A stretch of DNA of 64,000 bases from Ruminococcus sp. (GCA_015066975.1 SVNI01000001.1:124001-188000); one strand, 5' to 3'. Numbered from the stretch's first letter, positions 9,021 to 18,042 are shown. Numbers and translations are program-made. The notes: generated by a model from the letters alone, not told the origin.

Positions 9021-9052
9021 ATTTTATCATAATTCTGATAATATTGCAAGAG
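9021..9052 (-). promoter_or_regulatory. Promoter of ung (left half of symmetric divergent pair)
   Basis: On the minus strand: TTGCAA (9044-9049), 17 nt, TAAAAT (9021-9026), followed by AGAG. The -35 sits in the left arm of a perfect inverted repeat shared with the divergent promoter. Confidence 0.8.
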
Positions 9053-9073
9053 CTTTTGAAAAAACTCTTGCAA
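9044..9073. repeat. Perfect 9-bp inverted repeat between divergent promoters
   Basis: TTGCAAGAG at 9044-9052 and CTCTTGCAA at 9065-9073 are exact reverse complements separated by 12 bp. Each arm contains the -35 hexamer of one of the two divergent promoters, so a dimeric regulator bound here would control both directions. Confidence 0.85.
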
Positions 9074-9096
9074 TTCTATAAAAGATATGCTAAAAT
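9065..9096 (+). promoter_or_regulatory. Promoter of the EAL-protein gene (right half of symmetric pair)
   Basis: TTGCAA (9068-9073), 17 nt, TAAAAT (9091-9096), followed by AGAG exactly as on the opposite strand. Transcription would start near 9103, which rules out the longer reading frame beginning at 9044. Confidence 0.8.
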
Positions 9097-9133
9097 AGAG
9101 TATAGAAAATATATAACAGAAAGGGTGAAACGA

Positions 9134-11854
9134 TTGGGAATTTTTTCTTTTACCCGTCAGAATAAGATGTCTGTGTCATCTGACTGGAAACTGTTCGCCG
9201 AAATGTTCCAGCAGATAGGCGCATTTGTATACCGTGAACCGGTTCAGACAGCTTTTTTTGATGAAAATGCACAGAGGATTCTCGGAGTCCCGAAAACTTT
9301 ACAGAAAAATGAATATCAGGGGGTTATCAAAAAATTATCAGAATCACCCGTGCCGGATGAACAGAATTTGTATCTGCTGAAAACAGGTGCTGAAAAACGC
9401 TGGATTCGTATGCAGATTACTCACCGGAACGGTGAAGAAATCGGTTTTATTGAAGAAATGACAAATCGTCTGTCACGCGTGGAAACCAATCAGTCAGAAT
9501 ACGATACCGTGACAAATATGCTGAATTTTCCGGCATTTTCAGGAATTGTGCAGAGAAAACTGCAAACTGCCGGAAAACTTTGTCTCGCAGCAGTCCGCGT
9601 AACCGGACTGGATAAGATTGCAGACTTTTCATCGGCAGGTGATACTGATAACTGTATGGCTTCTGTCGCAGAAGTCCTGAACCGCTTCGCAGATGAAAAA
9701 ATTCTGCTTGCTGTAAAAGGCTTTCAGGAATTCTATGCATGTTTCATTGATGTGGAAGAACAAGCCGTTCTGATGCAGTTGGAACAGATGCGTCAGGCAG
9801 TTTCAGAATGCACCATTTCAGATGCTTTCGGACAGCTATTGCAGGACGAAAAACATAACAGCATTGATTTACATGCCGGGCTTGCGTTTTTTCCGTCGGA
9901 GGGAAACAGCATCCGGGAACTCATTACCCGTGCAGAATTTGCATTGTTCGAGACCAAGCACGACAGCCATAATGCCATCATCCGATTTTCCAATGATGAT
10001 TTCGAGCGCAAAAAAGATGAGTACCGCGAAGAACAGCTTTTTGATACGATTATGCGCGAAAATCAGCTGAGCTATCATTTTCAGCCAATTATTGATGCCC
10101 ATACAGGCGAAGTCGCCGGATATGAAACACTGATGCGTTCGGAACACTTTTCACCAGAACAGATGCTGACACTGGCCGAAAAATATGGCAGACTCTACGA
10201 AATTGAAAAAGCTACACTGTTTAATGCACTGAAATTCTTAAGCCAGCATCAGAATGCGTTCTCCAACCGGAAATTATTTATAAATTCGATTCCGACTTCT
10301 CAGCTCAGTGAGAGCGATTTCAACGAACTGCGCGTTACTTATGAAGACTTGTTCGAGAAAATTGTTATCGAAATTATCGAACAGTCCGAAGGTTCAGAAG
10401 AAATGCTGGAGCTTTTAAAGCGCAGATGCAAGGATTTGAAATCTCAGCTCGCTATCGACGACTACGGAAGCGGTTATGCCAATACCGCTACACTTCTGAA
10501 AAATATGCCACAGTATGTCAAAATAGATATCGAGCTGATTTCGGGCATCTGTAAAAATTCTAAAAAACAACAGTTGGTTTCCCAGATTATTGATTATGCA
10601 CATGAAAATCAGATTACCGTGCTCGCAGAAGGGGTCGAAGAAGAAGCCGATATGAAAACCCTTATCCGCATGGGCGTAGACCTGATTCAGGGCTTTTATG
10701 CGGCAAGGCCAAAACCCTATCTTCTGGAAGAAATCTCGAAAGAAATCCGTGATGTGATTATCACAACCAATCTCGAAAATTCTGCCGGACAGAAGAAAAT
10801 CTATAACGTCCATAATGATGAAACATTAGATTTAGTCGATTTGGCATTGCAGAACTATACAGATATTCATGTCTTCCGCCATCAGGTGACAATTATCGGC
10901 GACCCTGAAAAAACTGTCCCTATGCATATCGCCATTATGGAAAATCACAGTTGTGAAGTCCGCCTCCGGAATGTGAATATCATCTCACAGGATAAACCCT
11001 GCATCAGTATCGGAAATTATGCACAGCTCACACTTATTGCAGAAGGCACAAATACCTGTAATTATATGGGTATCCGTGTGCCGGAAGGCGCATTCTTCCA
11101 TCTGCTGGGAAGCGGTGATTTGAAAATTGACTGCTATTCCAAATTCGGCTATGGTATCGGCGGAGACTGCAACAGCAGTTACGGCTGTATTACTCTGGAA
11201 TCCACAGGCCGGACGGAAATCATCTGCAACAGTGACCGCAGTATCGGCATCGGCGGCGGAACTAACCCGGATGATTCCGAAATCTGTCTCGAATCCGGTA
11301 CTGTCTGCGTGAATGTCGGCTCGCCTAATGCCCTCGGCATTGGCTGTTCCGAAGGAAATTCCCTCGTTTATGCCAATCCCGGCTGTGAACTTCATCTGGA
11401 TGTGAACGGCATCAGCAGTGTCGGAATGGGAAGCCTTTCCGGTGAAACACATATCAAGTGCTATTCTGATTTGAAATTCAACGGCGCAGGCAGTAAAGTC
11501 GTCGGAATCGGCGTACTTAACAAGGGCGAAGGCGAAGTGCTGGTGGCAGATGCAAAACTGAAATTCTACATGAGAACAAATTTCGGTACATGTATCGGCA
11601 CAATCGGCGGCAGTGTCAGCGTCGAAACTTCACACTGCAAGATTGAAGTCAATGCCGAAGGCGGTGAAATTACCGGAATCGGCGACGCTAAGGGAAGCGG
11701 AGATGTCACACTCGACCATACCGAACTGAAAGCCTATATCCTGGCGGCAAAACCTCATGAAGCCGGTTCTAAAAGCGGTCAGTTCAGTATGAAAAGCAGC
11801 AGTATCATTGCTGATATCAATGATAAACATAATACACAAGAAACAGGAGATTAA
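9134..11854 (+). CDS. EAL-domain c-di-GMP phosphodiesterase with degenerate GGDEF and C-terminal beta-solenoid-like repeats
   Basis: About 906 residues from a TTG start placed 8 nt after AAAGGG and downstream of the promoter. Order: PAS-like N-terminus; degenerate GGDEF (GFQEF where GGDEF should be); then an EAL domain with all catalytic marks: GYETLMR (E retained), FINSIP, IVIEIIEQ, LAIDDYGSGYAN, VKIDIE, LAEGVEEE and IQGFYAARP. It should hydrolyse c-di-GMP, with the GGDEF relic as a possible GTP sensor. The last 300 residues hold about seven glycine-rich repeats anchored on GIGG/GIGGG/GIGC/GMGS/GIGV, resembling beta-solenoid repeats usually found on secreted surface proteins. No signal peptide or membrane segment is visible, so this fusion is presumably cytoplasmic. 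ychF follows after 5 nt. Confidence 0.88.
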   Translation: MGIFSFTRQNKMSVSSDWKLFAEMFQQIGAFVYREPVQTAFFDENAQRILGVPKTLQKNEYQGVIKKLSESPVPDEQNLYLLKTGAEKRWIRMQITHRNGEEIGFIEEMTNRLSRVETNQSEYDTVTNMLNFPAFSGIVQRKLQTAGKLCLAAVRVTGLDKIADFSSAGDTDNCMASVAEVLNRFADEKILLAVKGFQEFYACFIDVEEQAVLMQLEQMRQAVSECTISDAFGQLLQDEKHNSIDLHAGLAFFPSEGNSIRELITRAEFALFETKHDSHNAIIRFSNDDFERKKDEYREEQLFDTIMRENQLSYHFQPIIDAHTGEVAGYETLMRSEHFSPEQMLTLAEKYGRLYEIEKATLFNALKFLSQHQNAFSNRKLFINSIPTSQLSESDFNELRVTYEDLFEKIVIEIIEQSEGSEEMLELLKRRCKDLKSQLAIDDYGSGYANTATLLKNMPQYVKIDIELISGICKNSKKQQLVSQIIDYAHENQITVLAEGVEEEADMKTLIRMGVDLIQGFYAARPKPYLLEEISKEIRDVIITTNLENSAGQKKIYNVHNDETLDLVDLALQNYTDIHVFRHQVTIIGDPEKTVPMHIAIMENHSCEVRLRNVNIISQDKPCISIGNYAQLTLIAEGTNTCNYMGIRVPEGAFFHLLGSGDLKIDCYSKFGYGIGGDCNSSYGCITLESTGRTEIICNSDRSIGIGGGTNPDDSEICLESGTVCVNVGSPNALGIGCSEGNSLVYANPGCELHLDVNGISSVGMGSLSGETHIKCYSDLKFNGAGSKVVGIGVLNKGEGEVLVADAKLKFYMRTNFGTCIGTIGGSVSVETSHCKIEVNAEGGEITGIGDAKGSGDVTLDHTELKAYILAAKPHEAGSKSGQFSMKSSSIIADINDKHNTQETGD

Positions 11855-11859
11855 TTTTT

Positions 11860-12954
11860 ATGAAATTAGGTATGGTAGGATTACCGAATGTCGGAAAAAG
11901 TACGTTATTCAATGCACTCACCAATGCCGGTGCGCAGTCAGCAAATTATCCGTTCTGCACGATTGAAAAAAATATCGGTGTGGTATCCGTTCCGGACAGC
12001 CGTCTTGACTATCTGGCAAAAATGTATGAACCAGACAGCTTCAAGCCCGCTACACTTGAATTTGTAGATATTGCCGGACTTGTAAAAGGCGCATCGAAGG
12101 GCGAAGGACTGGGGAACAAATTCCTTGCAGATATCCGCGAAGTAGATGCTATTGTGCATGTTGTCCGCTGTTTTGAAGATATGGATATCATCCATGTAGA
12201 CGGCAGTATCAATCCCGCAAGAGATATCGAAACTATCAATCTGGAACTGATTTTCGCTGATTTGGAAATGGTGCAAAGAAGAATCGACAGAGCAAAAAAA
12301 CTCCTCAAAGGCGATAAGAAAGCACAAGTTCAGGTAGATTTCTTTGAACGTCTCGCAGCACATCTGGAAGATGGCAAGTCTGCAAGAAGCTTTGAAATTA
12401 CCGAAGATGAACAGGCTTTCATGCATGATACCCCTCTGCTGTCCGCAAAACCCGTCATCTATGCCGCAAACCTCTGTGAAGCCGATTTCACTGGCAATCT
12501 TGACGAACAGGAACACTATCAGGCAGTCAAGAAAATCGCTGAAGAAGAAAATGCCGCTGTTCTGCCCATCTGTGCCCAGACAGAAGCCGAAATCGCTGAC
12601 ATGTCTGATGAGGATAAAGCCATGTTCTTAGAAGAATTAGGTCTTGAAGAATCCGGACTGAACAGAATCATCCAGACAGGTTATAGCTTATTAGGTCTGA
12701 TTTCATTCCTGACAGCCGGAAAACAGGAAGTTCGTGCATGGACAATCACCAAAGGCACGAAAGCACCGCAGGCAGCCGGAAAGATTCACACAGACTTTGA
12801 GAAAGGCTTTATCCGTGCGGAAATTGTCGCATTTGATGATTTACAGAAATGCGGTTCAATGGCATCAGCGAGAGAACAGGGCATGTTAAGGCTGGAAGGC
12901 AAGGAATATATCATGCAGGACGGTGATATTGTTGAATTCCGGTTTAATGTATAA
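11860..12954 (+). CDS. ychF: Redox-responsive ATPase/GTPase YchF (Obg-like ATPase)
   Basis: 364 residues, full family length. Visible: P-loop [45 protein letters not shown], and the C-terminal TGS-type region ending [13 protein letters not shown]. YchF proteins bind ATP rather than GTP, associate with ribosomes and affect stress responses and leaderless-mRNA translation. The gene begins 5 nt after the EAL-protein stop with GGAG in front, so the two are co-transcribed. The start of cdd overlaps its last codons by 8 nt. Confidence 0.97.
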   Translation: MKLGMVGLPNVGKSTLFNALTNAGAQSANYPFCTIEKNIGVVSVPDSRLDYLAKMYEPDSFKPATLEFVDIAGLVKGASKGEGLGNKFLADIREVDAIVHVVRCFEDMDIIHVDGSINPARDIETINLELIFADLEMVQRRIDRAKKLLKGDKKAQVQVDFFERLAAHLEDGKSARSFEITEDEQAFMHDTPLLSAKPVIYAANLCEADFTGNLDEQEHYQAVKKIAEEENAAVLPICAQTEAEIADMSDEDKAMFLEELGLEESGLNRIIQTGYSLLGLISFLTAGKQEVRAWTITKGTKAPQAAGKIHTDFEKGFIRAEIVAFDDLQKCGSMASAREQGMLRLEGKEYIMQDGDIVEFRFNV

Positions 12955-13348
12955 AGAATTAATTCAGAAAGCAGAAGAAGCAAGCCACAAGGCATACTGT
13001 AAATATTCAAGATTTGCAGTTGGTACGGCATTGCTGACAGATTCCGGTGAAATCTATACCGGATGCAATATTGAGAACAGTTCTTATCCAGTCGGAATCT
13101 GTGCCGAACGTGTTGCATTTGGAAAAGCTATTTCTGAAGGTCATAAAAAATTCAGAGCGATTGCAGTCTGTGGATTTTTTCTCGGAGAACTCGACCCTGT
13201 TTTCTGTCCGCCGTGCGGAATGTGCCGTCAGTTCATGAGCGAATTCTGTGAAGATGATTTTGAAGTTATTCTATCAGACAAAATGAAAGGAATCAGATAC
13301 TATAAGTTAGGCACATTAGTTCCGGTCAGATTTGATTTTCAGATATAA
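12947..13348 (+). CDS. cdd: Cytidine deaminase
   Basis: Deaminates cytidine and deoxycytidine to the uracil nucleosides in pyrimidine salvage. At 133 residues it is the small homotetrameric type. Zinc ligands and catalytic Glu are visible in ICAERVAF and PPCGMCRQF, and CNIENSSYPVG is the substrate-binding block. I chose the ATG at 12947, overlapping the end of ychF by 8 nt, because it gives the typical start [12 protein letters not shown]; the longer frame from 12923 would overlap ychF more. It ends a three-gene operon closed by the hairpin at 13351. Confidence 0.95.
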   Translation: MYKELIQKAEEASHKAYCKYSRFAVGTALLTDSGEIYTGCNIENSSYPVGICAERVAFGKAISEGHKKFRAIAVCGFFLGELDPVFCPPCGMCRQFMSEFCEDDFEVILSDKMKGIRYYKLGTLVPVRFDFQI

Positions 13349-13350
13349 AA

Positions 13351-13384
13351 AATTCCCTGCTGAACGCATCAGCAGGGAATTTTA
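13351..13384. terminator. Bidirectional terminator between cdd and the solute-binding protein gene
   Basis: Stem ATTCCCTGCTGA / TCAGCAGGGAAT with loop ACGCA, flanked by an A run on the left and a T run on the right, so it can stop transcription from both sides. Confidence 0.9.
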
Positions 13385-13397
13385 ATATCATCATAAA

Positions 13398-14798
13398 TTA
13401 CTGGATAGCGGCGTTATAGGTATCGAGAACGGCATCAATTGCAGATGACCAGTTATCACGCAGAACAGCCCATGAATCCACTTGGTCGGAATAGTTCAGC
13501 AGACCGTCCATTAGGTTATTCATGATACCTCTGGTTTCGTAAGTGTAATCACCGTCGCCGTACATAGTACTGCCCATGCCGTAGCCGAAATCAAATACAG
13601 TAACAGTATCTTCTTTATAAGACTGAATCGCATCATATTGTTCTTCAGTAACAAAGCCCAGCAACAGACCAGAAGCAGATTTTTCCTGAATCAGAGCTTT
13701 TTCTTTAGCAGCGGCCTTGTAGGCATCTTCGGTTTCAGCAAGTCTTTCACAATAGATGTATCTTGCGACAGCATCACCCTTTTCGGAATTCTTGACGAGC
13801 ATTTTCGCCGCATAGTTGCCACAGAGATAGTATTCATCAGAATCGGGAGACTTCGGGAACGGTACAACCATCAAATCAGCATCCTGATTTGCAGCATTAG
13901 AACCAGCAAGAGACCAGTCAGCCATACCATAGAACAGCACATCGTGCGTATCGGGGAAATTGCCGAACCAGCCGGGTTCATAAAGACCGAGGCTCTGCAT
14001 TTCTGCCATGAGGTTTTCAGCGGCTTCAATATCGGGGTCAGAAATATTGTTTGTGAATTTCTTGCCGTCGAAATTGATAATTGTTTTACCAGTAGACTGT
14101 ACCATAGCCTGACCGAACCAGCCACAGATGCCGTAACGGTCTTCGCCGTTCTTGACGAATTTCTTCATCATTTCCATGAAGACATCCCAGTCCCAGTCAC
14201 CTTCCTGATAGAGTTCATAAGGGTCATCAAGGCCGTTTTCCTGACACATCTGACGGCTGTAGGTAATCAGAAGCGGGTCGGAGACAGCATAAGGCACGAC
14301 ATAATGCTTGCCATTATATTCATACATATCAATTGCGCTTCTGATGCCGTCCCAGATGGAATCATCAAGGTCGATATAATCGTCAAGCGGTTCATACTGA
14401 TTTTTGTAAACGCCGTTTGGGAGAGCATCCCATTCATAAGGGAACATATCCACGGGGTCGCCACCGAGGATTCTGTTTGTCAGAGTATCGAATTTATTTT
14501 CGGAAGTACACTGAATCCAGTTGATTTTTCCGCCGAACTGGTCTTCAAACAGAGTGAGGGCGACAGAACGGTCATTATTATTGGTCGGATTGATGTCATA
14601 AGTAGCGAGCCAGTAGATTTCCTGACCGCTGATATCTTTCATAGAATCCTGCACAGCGGCAGTTTCGACAGCGACATCATCAGCTTCTTTGTAGTGACTG
14701 CTGTCCTCGACAGTTGTTTCTTCTTTGGAGCAGGCGGTCATGGCGAACACGAGAGACAGGCTCATAACGCCTGCAAAAATTTTGATTAATTTCTTCAA
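13398..14798 (-). CDS. Orphan family 1 extracellular solute-binding lipoprotein (probably sugar)
   Basis: A 466-residue lipoprotein with a Lys-rich start, hydrophobic core and lipobox FAMTAC. The mature part has the features of ABC-importer family 1 sugar-binding proteins: EQFGGK-like strand (FEDQFGGKINW), GGDPVDMFPYEWDALPNG, GKHYVVPYAVSDPLLITYS, and late ADWSLAGSNAA. It would bind an oligosaccharide or similar solute outside the membrane. No permease or ATPase gene is next to it, so it must use a transporter encoded elsewhere. It starts with TTG at 14798 under its own consensus promoter and is closed by the hairpin at 13351. The ligand cannot be predicted. Confidence 0.87.
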   Translation of the reverse strand: MKKLIKIFAGVMSLSLVFAMTACSKEETTVEDSSHYKEADDVAVETAAVQDSMKDISGQEIYWLATYDINPTNNNDRSVALTLFEDQFGGKINWIQCTSENKFDTLTNRILGGDPVDMFPYEWDALPNGVYKNQYEPLDDYIDLDDSIWDGIRSAIDMYEYNGKHYVVPYAVSDPLLITYSRQMCQENGLDDPYELYQEGDWDWDVFMEMMKKFVKNGEDRYGICGWFGQAMVQSTGKTIINFDGKKFTNNISDPDIEAAENLMAEMQSLGLYEPGWFGNFPDTHDVLFYGMADWSLAGSNAANQDADLMVVPFPKSPDSDEYYLCGNYAAKMLVKNSEKGDAVARYIYCERLAETEDAYKAAAKEKALIQEKSASGLLLGFVTEEQYDAIQSYKEDTVTVFDFGYGMGSTMYGDGDYTYETRGIMNNLMDGLLNYSDQVDSWAVLRDNWSSAIDAVLDTYNAAIQ

Positions 14799-14858
14799 AA
14801 CGCATCACACACTTTCTGTAATATTTTTTTGCATAGCCGGGCTTATGCAGTTATATTT

Positions 14859-14887
14859 ATTATAACTGTTTTTTCACAGAATGTCAA
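14859..14887 (-). promoter_or_regulatory. Consensus promoter of the solute-binding protein gene
   Basis: Minus strand TTGACA (14882-14887), 17 nt, TATAAT (14859-14864): a perfect sigma-A promoter. The leader contains an imperfect hairpin GCATAAGCC / GGCTATGC around 14831-14848. Confidence 0.9.
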
Positions 14888-14940
14888 TATCTTTGTGAAA
14901 TTTTTTATTTATTTCATGTGTGATTTATGAATTGATTAAA

Positions 14941-15381
14941 TTATTTGCTGTAAAAATCTCTCTGCTCGACGGCGAGGGTATCACAGCGTTCATTTTCGGG
15001 ATGGCCTGCATGGCCTTTGACCCAGATAAAATTCACATCATGAATCTCTAATAATTTCAGCATTTCTTCCCATAAATCAATATTTAAGGCCATTTTGCCG
15101 TCAGATTTTTTCCAGTTTTTCTTTTTCCATGAATAGACCCATTTTTTTGTAATGCTGTCTACAACATATTTACTGTCAGTTGTAACAGTGACTGAACAGG
15201 GCTCTTTCAGTTTTTTCAAGCCCTCGATTACGGCTGTCATTTCCATGCGGTTATTAGTTGTATCGACTGCACCGCCGGAAAATTCCTTTTCATAATCTCC
15301 ATAACGGAGAATTGTTCCCCATCCGCCAGCACCGGGATTTCCAGAACATGCGCCGTCGGTAAACATTTCGATATGTTTCAT
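14941..15381 (-). CDS. rnhA: Ribonuclease HI
   Basis: Degrades RNA in RNA-DNA hybrids. 146 residues, beginning MKHIEMFTDGACSGNPG. The four catalytic acids are visible: Asp in FTDGACSG, Glu in NNRMEMTAV, Asp in TTDSKYVV and Asp in NERCDTLA. It has the basic-protrusion Trp/Lys segment (WVYSWKKKNWKKSDG) of true type HI enzymes. The ATG at 15381 follows AAAAGAGG; the longer frame to 15453 runs through a hairpin and is not credible. It sits downstream of ackA on the same strand, separated by a hairpin. Confidence 0.96.
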   Translation of the reverse strand: MKHIEMFTDGACSGNPGAGGWGTILRYGDYEKEFSGGAVDTTNNRMEMTAVIEGLKKLKEPCSVTVTTDSKYVVDSITKKWVYSWKKKNWKKSDGKMALNIDLWEEMLKLLEIHDVNFIWVKGHAGHPENERCDTLAVEQRDFYSK

Positions 15382-15421
15382 AAAAACCTCTTTTCTGAAT
15401 AAATCTTGAAATATAACAACA

Positions 15422-15443
15422 GGGCAGAGAAAACTTCTGCCCC
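15422..15443 (-). terminator. Hairpin downstream of ackA
   Basis: GGGGCAGA / TCTGCCC stem with a 7-nt loop, followed on the minus strand by a T-rich but interrupted stretch. Probably a weak terminator or a processing site between ackA and rnhA. Confidence 0.55.
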
Positions 15444-15481
15444 GTACTTGCAATTTAATTTATATTATGTTATAATAATAA

Positions 15482-16681
15482 TTACTTGGAAATCAAAGCA
15501 AGAGTATCTCTTGCAATGAGCAGTTCTTCATTTGTCGGAACAACCCAGACTTCTACTTTGGAATCACCCTGAGAAATTTTGCAGAGTTTACCTCTGATAC
15601 CTGCATTGGTAACAGTATCAATCTTGATGCCGAAAATATCCATATCAGCACAGACTTCTTCACGGACATCCGGAGCATTTTCGCCGATACCACCAGTAAA
15701 CAGAACAGCATCCAGACCGTTCATGGCTGCGGCATAAGCACCGATATATTTCTTAATCTGATATACAAGCATATCTTTGGAGAGTTTCGCTCTCTTGTTG
15801 CCCTGTTCACAGGCAGCAGAAACATCACGATTATCAGAGCCGACACCGGAAACACCTAAGAAACCGGATTTCTTGTTCATATAGTCGGACATTTCAGCAG
15901 GTGTAAAGCCGTGCTTTTCCATGACAAATGTCACAGCAGAGGGGTCAACACAGCCTGTTCGTGTACCCATCAGAACACCGTCAAGAGGTGTGAAGCCCAT
16001 GGAAGTATCAACAGATTTTCCGCCGTCAACAGCCGTGATGGATGAACCGTTTCCAAGATGACAGGAAACAATTTTCAGATTCTTGATGTCTTTGCCCATA
16101 GCCTTAGCAAGTGCAGCAGATACAAATCTGTGAGATGTACCATGGAAACCATATTTTCTGACATGAAGATTTTCATAGTCTTCATAAGGCAGACCAAACA
16201 TGAAAGCCTTTTCCGGCATGGTCTGATGGAATGCAGTATCAAATACAACAGCCTGCGGAACAGATTCCGGCATGACTTTCTTACATGCACGCAGTGCCAG
16301 TGCATGGGCATGGTTATGAACCGGAGCAAGGTCACGGAGTGCATCAATCTTGTCAATAATTTCATCTGTCACAAGAGTGGTTTCAGAGAAAACTTCTGCA
16401 CCCTGCACGATTCTGTGGCCGACAGCAGCAATTTCGCTCATATCCTTGATGACAGCGGCATCACCTGTTGTAAGAACTTCCACAAGCTTCATGAAAGCTT
16501 CGGTATGTGTGGGAAAATTGCAGTCAGCATCATATGTTCTGCCGTCAGCGGTTTTGTGGGAAACATGACCATCAATACCGATTCTGTCGCAGTTGCCCTT
16601 TGCGAGAACGCTTTCGTCGTCCATGTTGAGGAGCTGATACTTAAGAGAAGAACTGCCTGCATTGACTACTAAAATTAACAT
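15482..16681 (-). CDS. ackA: Acetate kinase
   Basis: Converts acetyl phosphate and ADP to acetate and ATP, the last step of acetate fermentation. 399 residues, normal length. Family blocks: MLILVVNAGSSSLKYQLL, VGHRIVQGAE, VFDTAFHQTMPEKAF, YGFHGTSHRFVS, SCHLGNGSSITAV, GTRTGCVDPS and LFTGGIGENAPDVRE. The usual partner pta is not adjacent. It is divergent from tmcAL, whose product consumes acetate. Confidence 0.97.
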   Translation of the reverse strand: MLILVVNAGSSSLKYQLLNMDDESVLAKGNCDRIGIDGHVSHKTADGRTYDADCNFPTHTEAFMKLVEVLTTGDAAVIKDMSEIAAVGHRIVQGAEVFSETTLVTDEIIDKIDALRDLAPVHNHAHALALRACKKVMPESVPQAVVFDTAFHQTMPEKAFMFGLPYEDYENLHVRKYGFHGTSHRFVSAALAKAMGKDIKNLKIVSCHLGNGSSITAVDGGKSVDTSMGFTPLDGVLMGTRTGCVDPSAVTFVMEKHGFTPAEMSDYMNKKSGFLGVSGVGSDNRDVSAACEQGNKRAKLSKDMLVYQIKKYIGAYAAAMNGLDAVLFTGGIGENAPDVREEVCADMDIFGIKIDTVTNAGIRGKLCKISQGDSKVEVWVVPTNEELLIARDTLALISK

Positions 16682-16759
16682 ACAAATTTCGTTCCTTTCG
16701 ATTTAAAAAAATTTAGATAAAACAAATGCTGAAAAGCACCCTATTACTTATTATATACT

Positions 16760-16794
16760 TTTTTCAGAAAAAAGCAAGTCTTTTTTCTGAAAAA
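16760..16794. repeat. 15-bp inverted repeat between ackA and tmcAL
   Basis: TTTTTCAGAAAAAAG (16760-16774) is the exact reverse complement of CTTTTTTCTGAAAAA (16780-16794) with a 5-nt loop. It overlaps a probable ackA promoter (minus strand TTGCTT, 16 nt, TATAAT). It may be an operator or simply AT-rich promoter DNA. Confidence 0.5.
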
Positions 16795-16836
16795 CTCATA
16801 TCTTTTCTGTAAATAATCCGGAGAGGAGAACACAAC

Positions 16837-18021
16837 ATGAAAACCGGAGCGATTATCTGTGAATATAATCCCCTGCATAACGGACATGCATATCATATTC
16901 AGGAGACAAAAAAAAGAGGCATCACGCATCTTGTGGCCGTTCTGAGTGATGATTTTGTCCAGCGCGGAGATACCGCTTTACTGAATAAATTCGACCGCGC
17001 AGAGCTTGCTGTGAAAGCCGGCGCGGATTTGGTGATAGAACTCCCCGTTCCGTATTCCTGCGCAACGGCTGAACTGTATGCTCTGGGTGCTGTACAGATA
17101 CTGAAAGCATTGAATATTATAGAAATATTATCTTTCGGCTGTTCGGGCGATGTGTCTCTTTTACAGTCGCTTGCGTCGGAAGAACTGGAAATCGAAAATT
17201 CTCCCAGAATACAGGAGCTTCTGAAAAAAGGCTTTTCTTATCCGTCAGCAATGTATCAGGCACTCTCTGACACGCTTTCTCCGGAAATTTCAGAACTGCT
17301 GACCGACCCGAATAACCTGCTCGCCTTTGAATATCTGAAAGCAATCAGAAATCTGAATGCCCCGTTTCGGCCGTTCGCCGTGCAGAGGAATTCCGTTTCT
17401 CATGACAGCCCCCATCCGTCCGGAACGTTTGCCAGTGCAAGCCTTATCCGGAACAGATTTTTCAGCCATCAGGATTATGAAAGCTATCTTCCGGCATTCA
17501 CAGCAGAAAAACTTGCAGAATCTGCCCGGCAGGGAAAAACAGCAGAATTCGCAAATCTGGAAAAAATTATACTTTACAGAATGCGTATCATGTCCGAAAC
17601 AGAATTATTATCCCTGCCGGATATGTCTCCTAATCTTGCAAGCCGTTTCCGAAAAGCACAGAATGCCTGTTCTCTGGAATCATTTCTGCATTCTGTGAAA
17701 TCCAAATGCTTCACTATGGCCAGAATCCGGAGAATTGTCATTTATGCTTTGCTCGGCATCCGGAAAGAAGATTTTCAGATAGAAATCCCCTTTGCCCGGA
17801 TTCTTGCTTTCAATCAGAAAGGAACAGAGCTTTTAAGGCTCTGCAAAAACCGGAGCACTATTCCGGTCAGTACGTCCCTTGCGGAACTGCGCACAGTTTC
17901 CCCACAAGCAGAACGCTTTGCAGAACTGGAAACCAATACCGCACATCTCTACGGACTGGCACAGAAACAACTTACATCTGCGGAAACGGAATTCCGCCGG
18001 AAAATACAGCTTATCAAATAA
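16837..18021 (+). CDS. tmcAL: tRNA(Met) cytidine acetate ligase
   Basis: Acetylates the wobble cytidine of elongator tRNA(Met) using acetate and ATP. The 394-residue protein starts with GAIICEYNPLHNGHAYHI, the nucleotidyltransferase-type HxGH signature of the TmcAL/YlbM family, and has VAVLSDDFVQRGDTALLNK, ADLVIELPVPYSCATAELYA and SHDSPHPSGTFASASLIR, all conserved blocks. Ribosome site GGAGAGG precedes the ATG. It is divergent from ackA, so the enzyme's acetate substrate and its main producer are encoded back to back. The HAD gene follows after 21 nt. Confidence 0.93.
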   Translation: MKTGAIICEYNPLHNGHAYHIQETKKRGITHLVAVLSDDFVQRGDTALLNKFDRAELAVKAGADLVIELPVPYSCATAELYALGAVQILKALNIIEILSFGCSGDVSLLQSLASEELEIENSPRIQELLKKGFSYPSAMYQALSDTLSPEISELLTDPNNLLAFEYLKAIRNLNAPFRPFAVQRNSVSHDSPHPSGTFASASLIRNRFFSHQDYESYLPAFTAEKLAESARQGKTAEFANLEKIILYRMRIMSETELLSLPDMSPNLASRFRKAQNACSLESFLHSVKSKCFTMARIRRIVIYALLGIRKEDFQIEIPFARILAFNQKGTELLRLCKNRSTIPVSTSLAELRTVSPQAERFAELETNTAHLYGLAQKQLTSAETEFRRKIQLIK

Positions 18022-18042
18022 GCAGAAACGAGGAAAATATTT

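Noticed and set aside
9044-9133. Upstream 30-codon extension of the EAL protein
   Set aside because: It begins inside the inverted repeat and upstream of the predicted transcription start; the TTG at 9134 has a properly spaced ribosome site.
10985-11452. Minus-strand frame of 155 codons within the EAL gene's repeat region
   Set aside because: Shadow of the glycine-rich repeats; no ribosome site and no known family.
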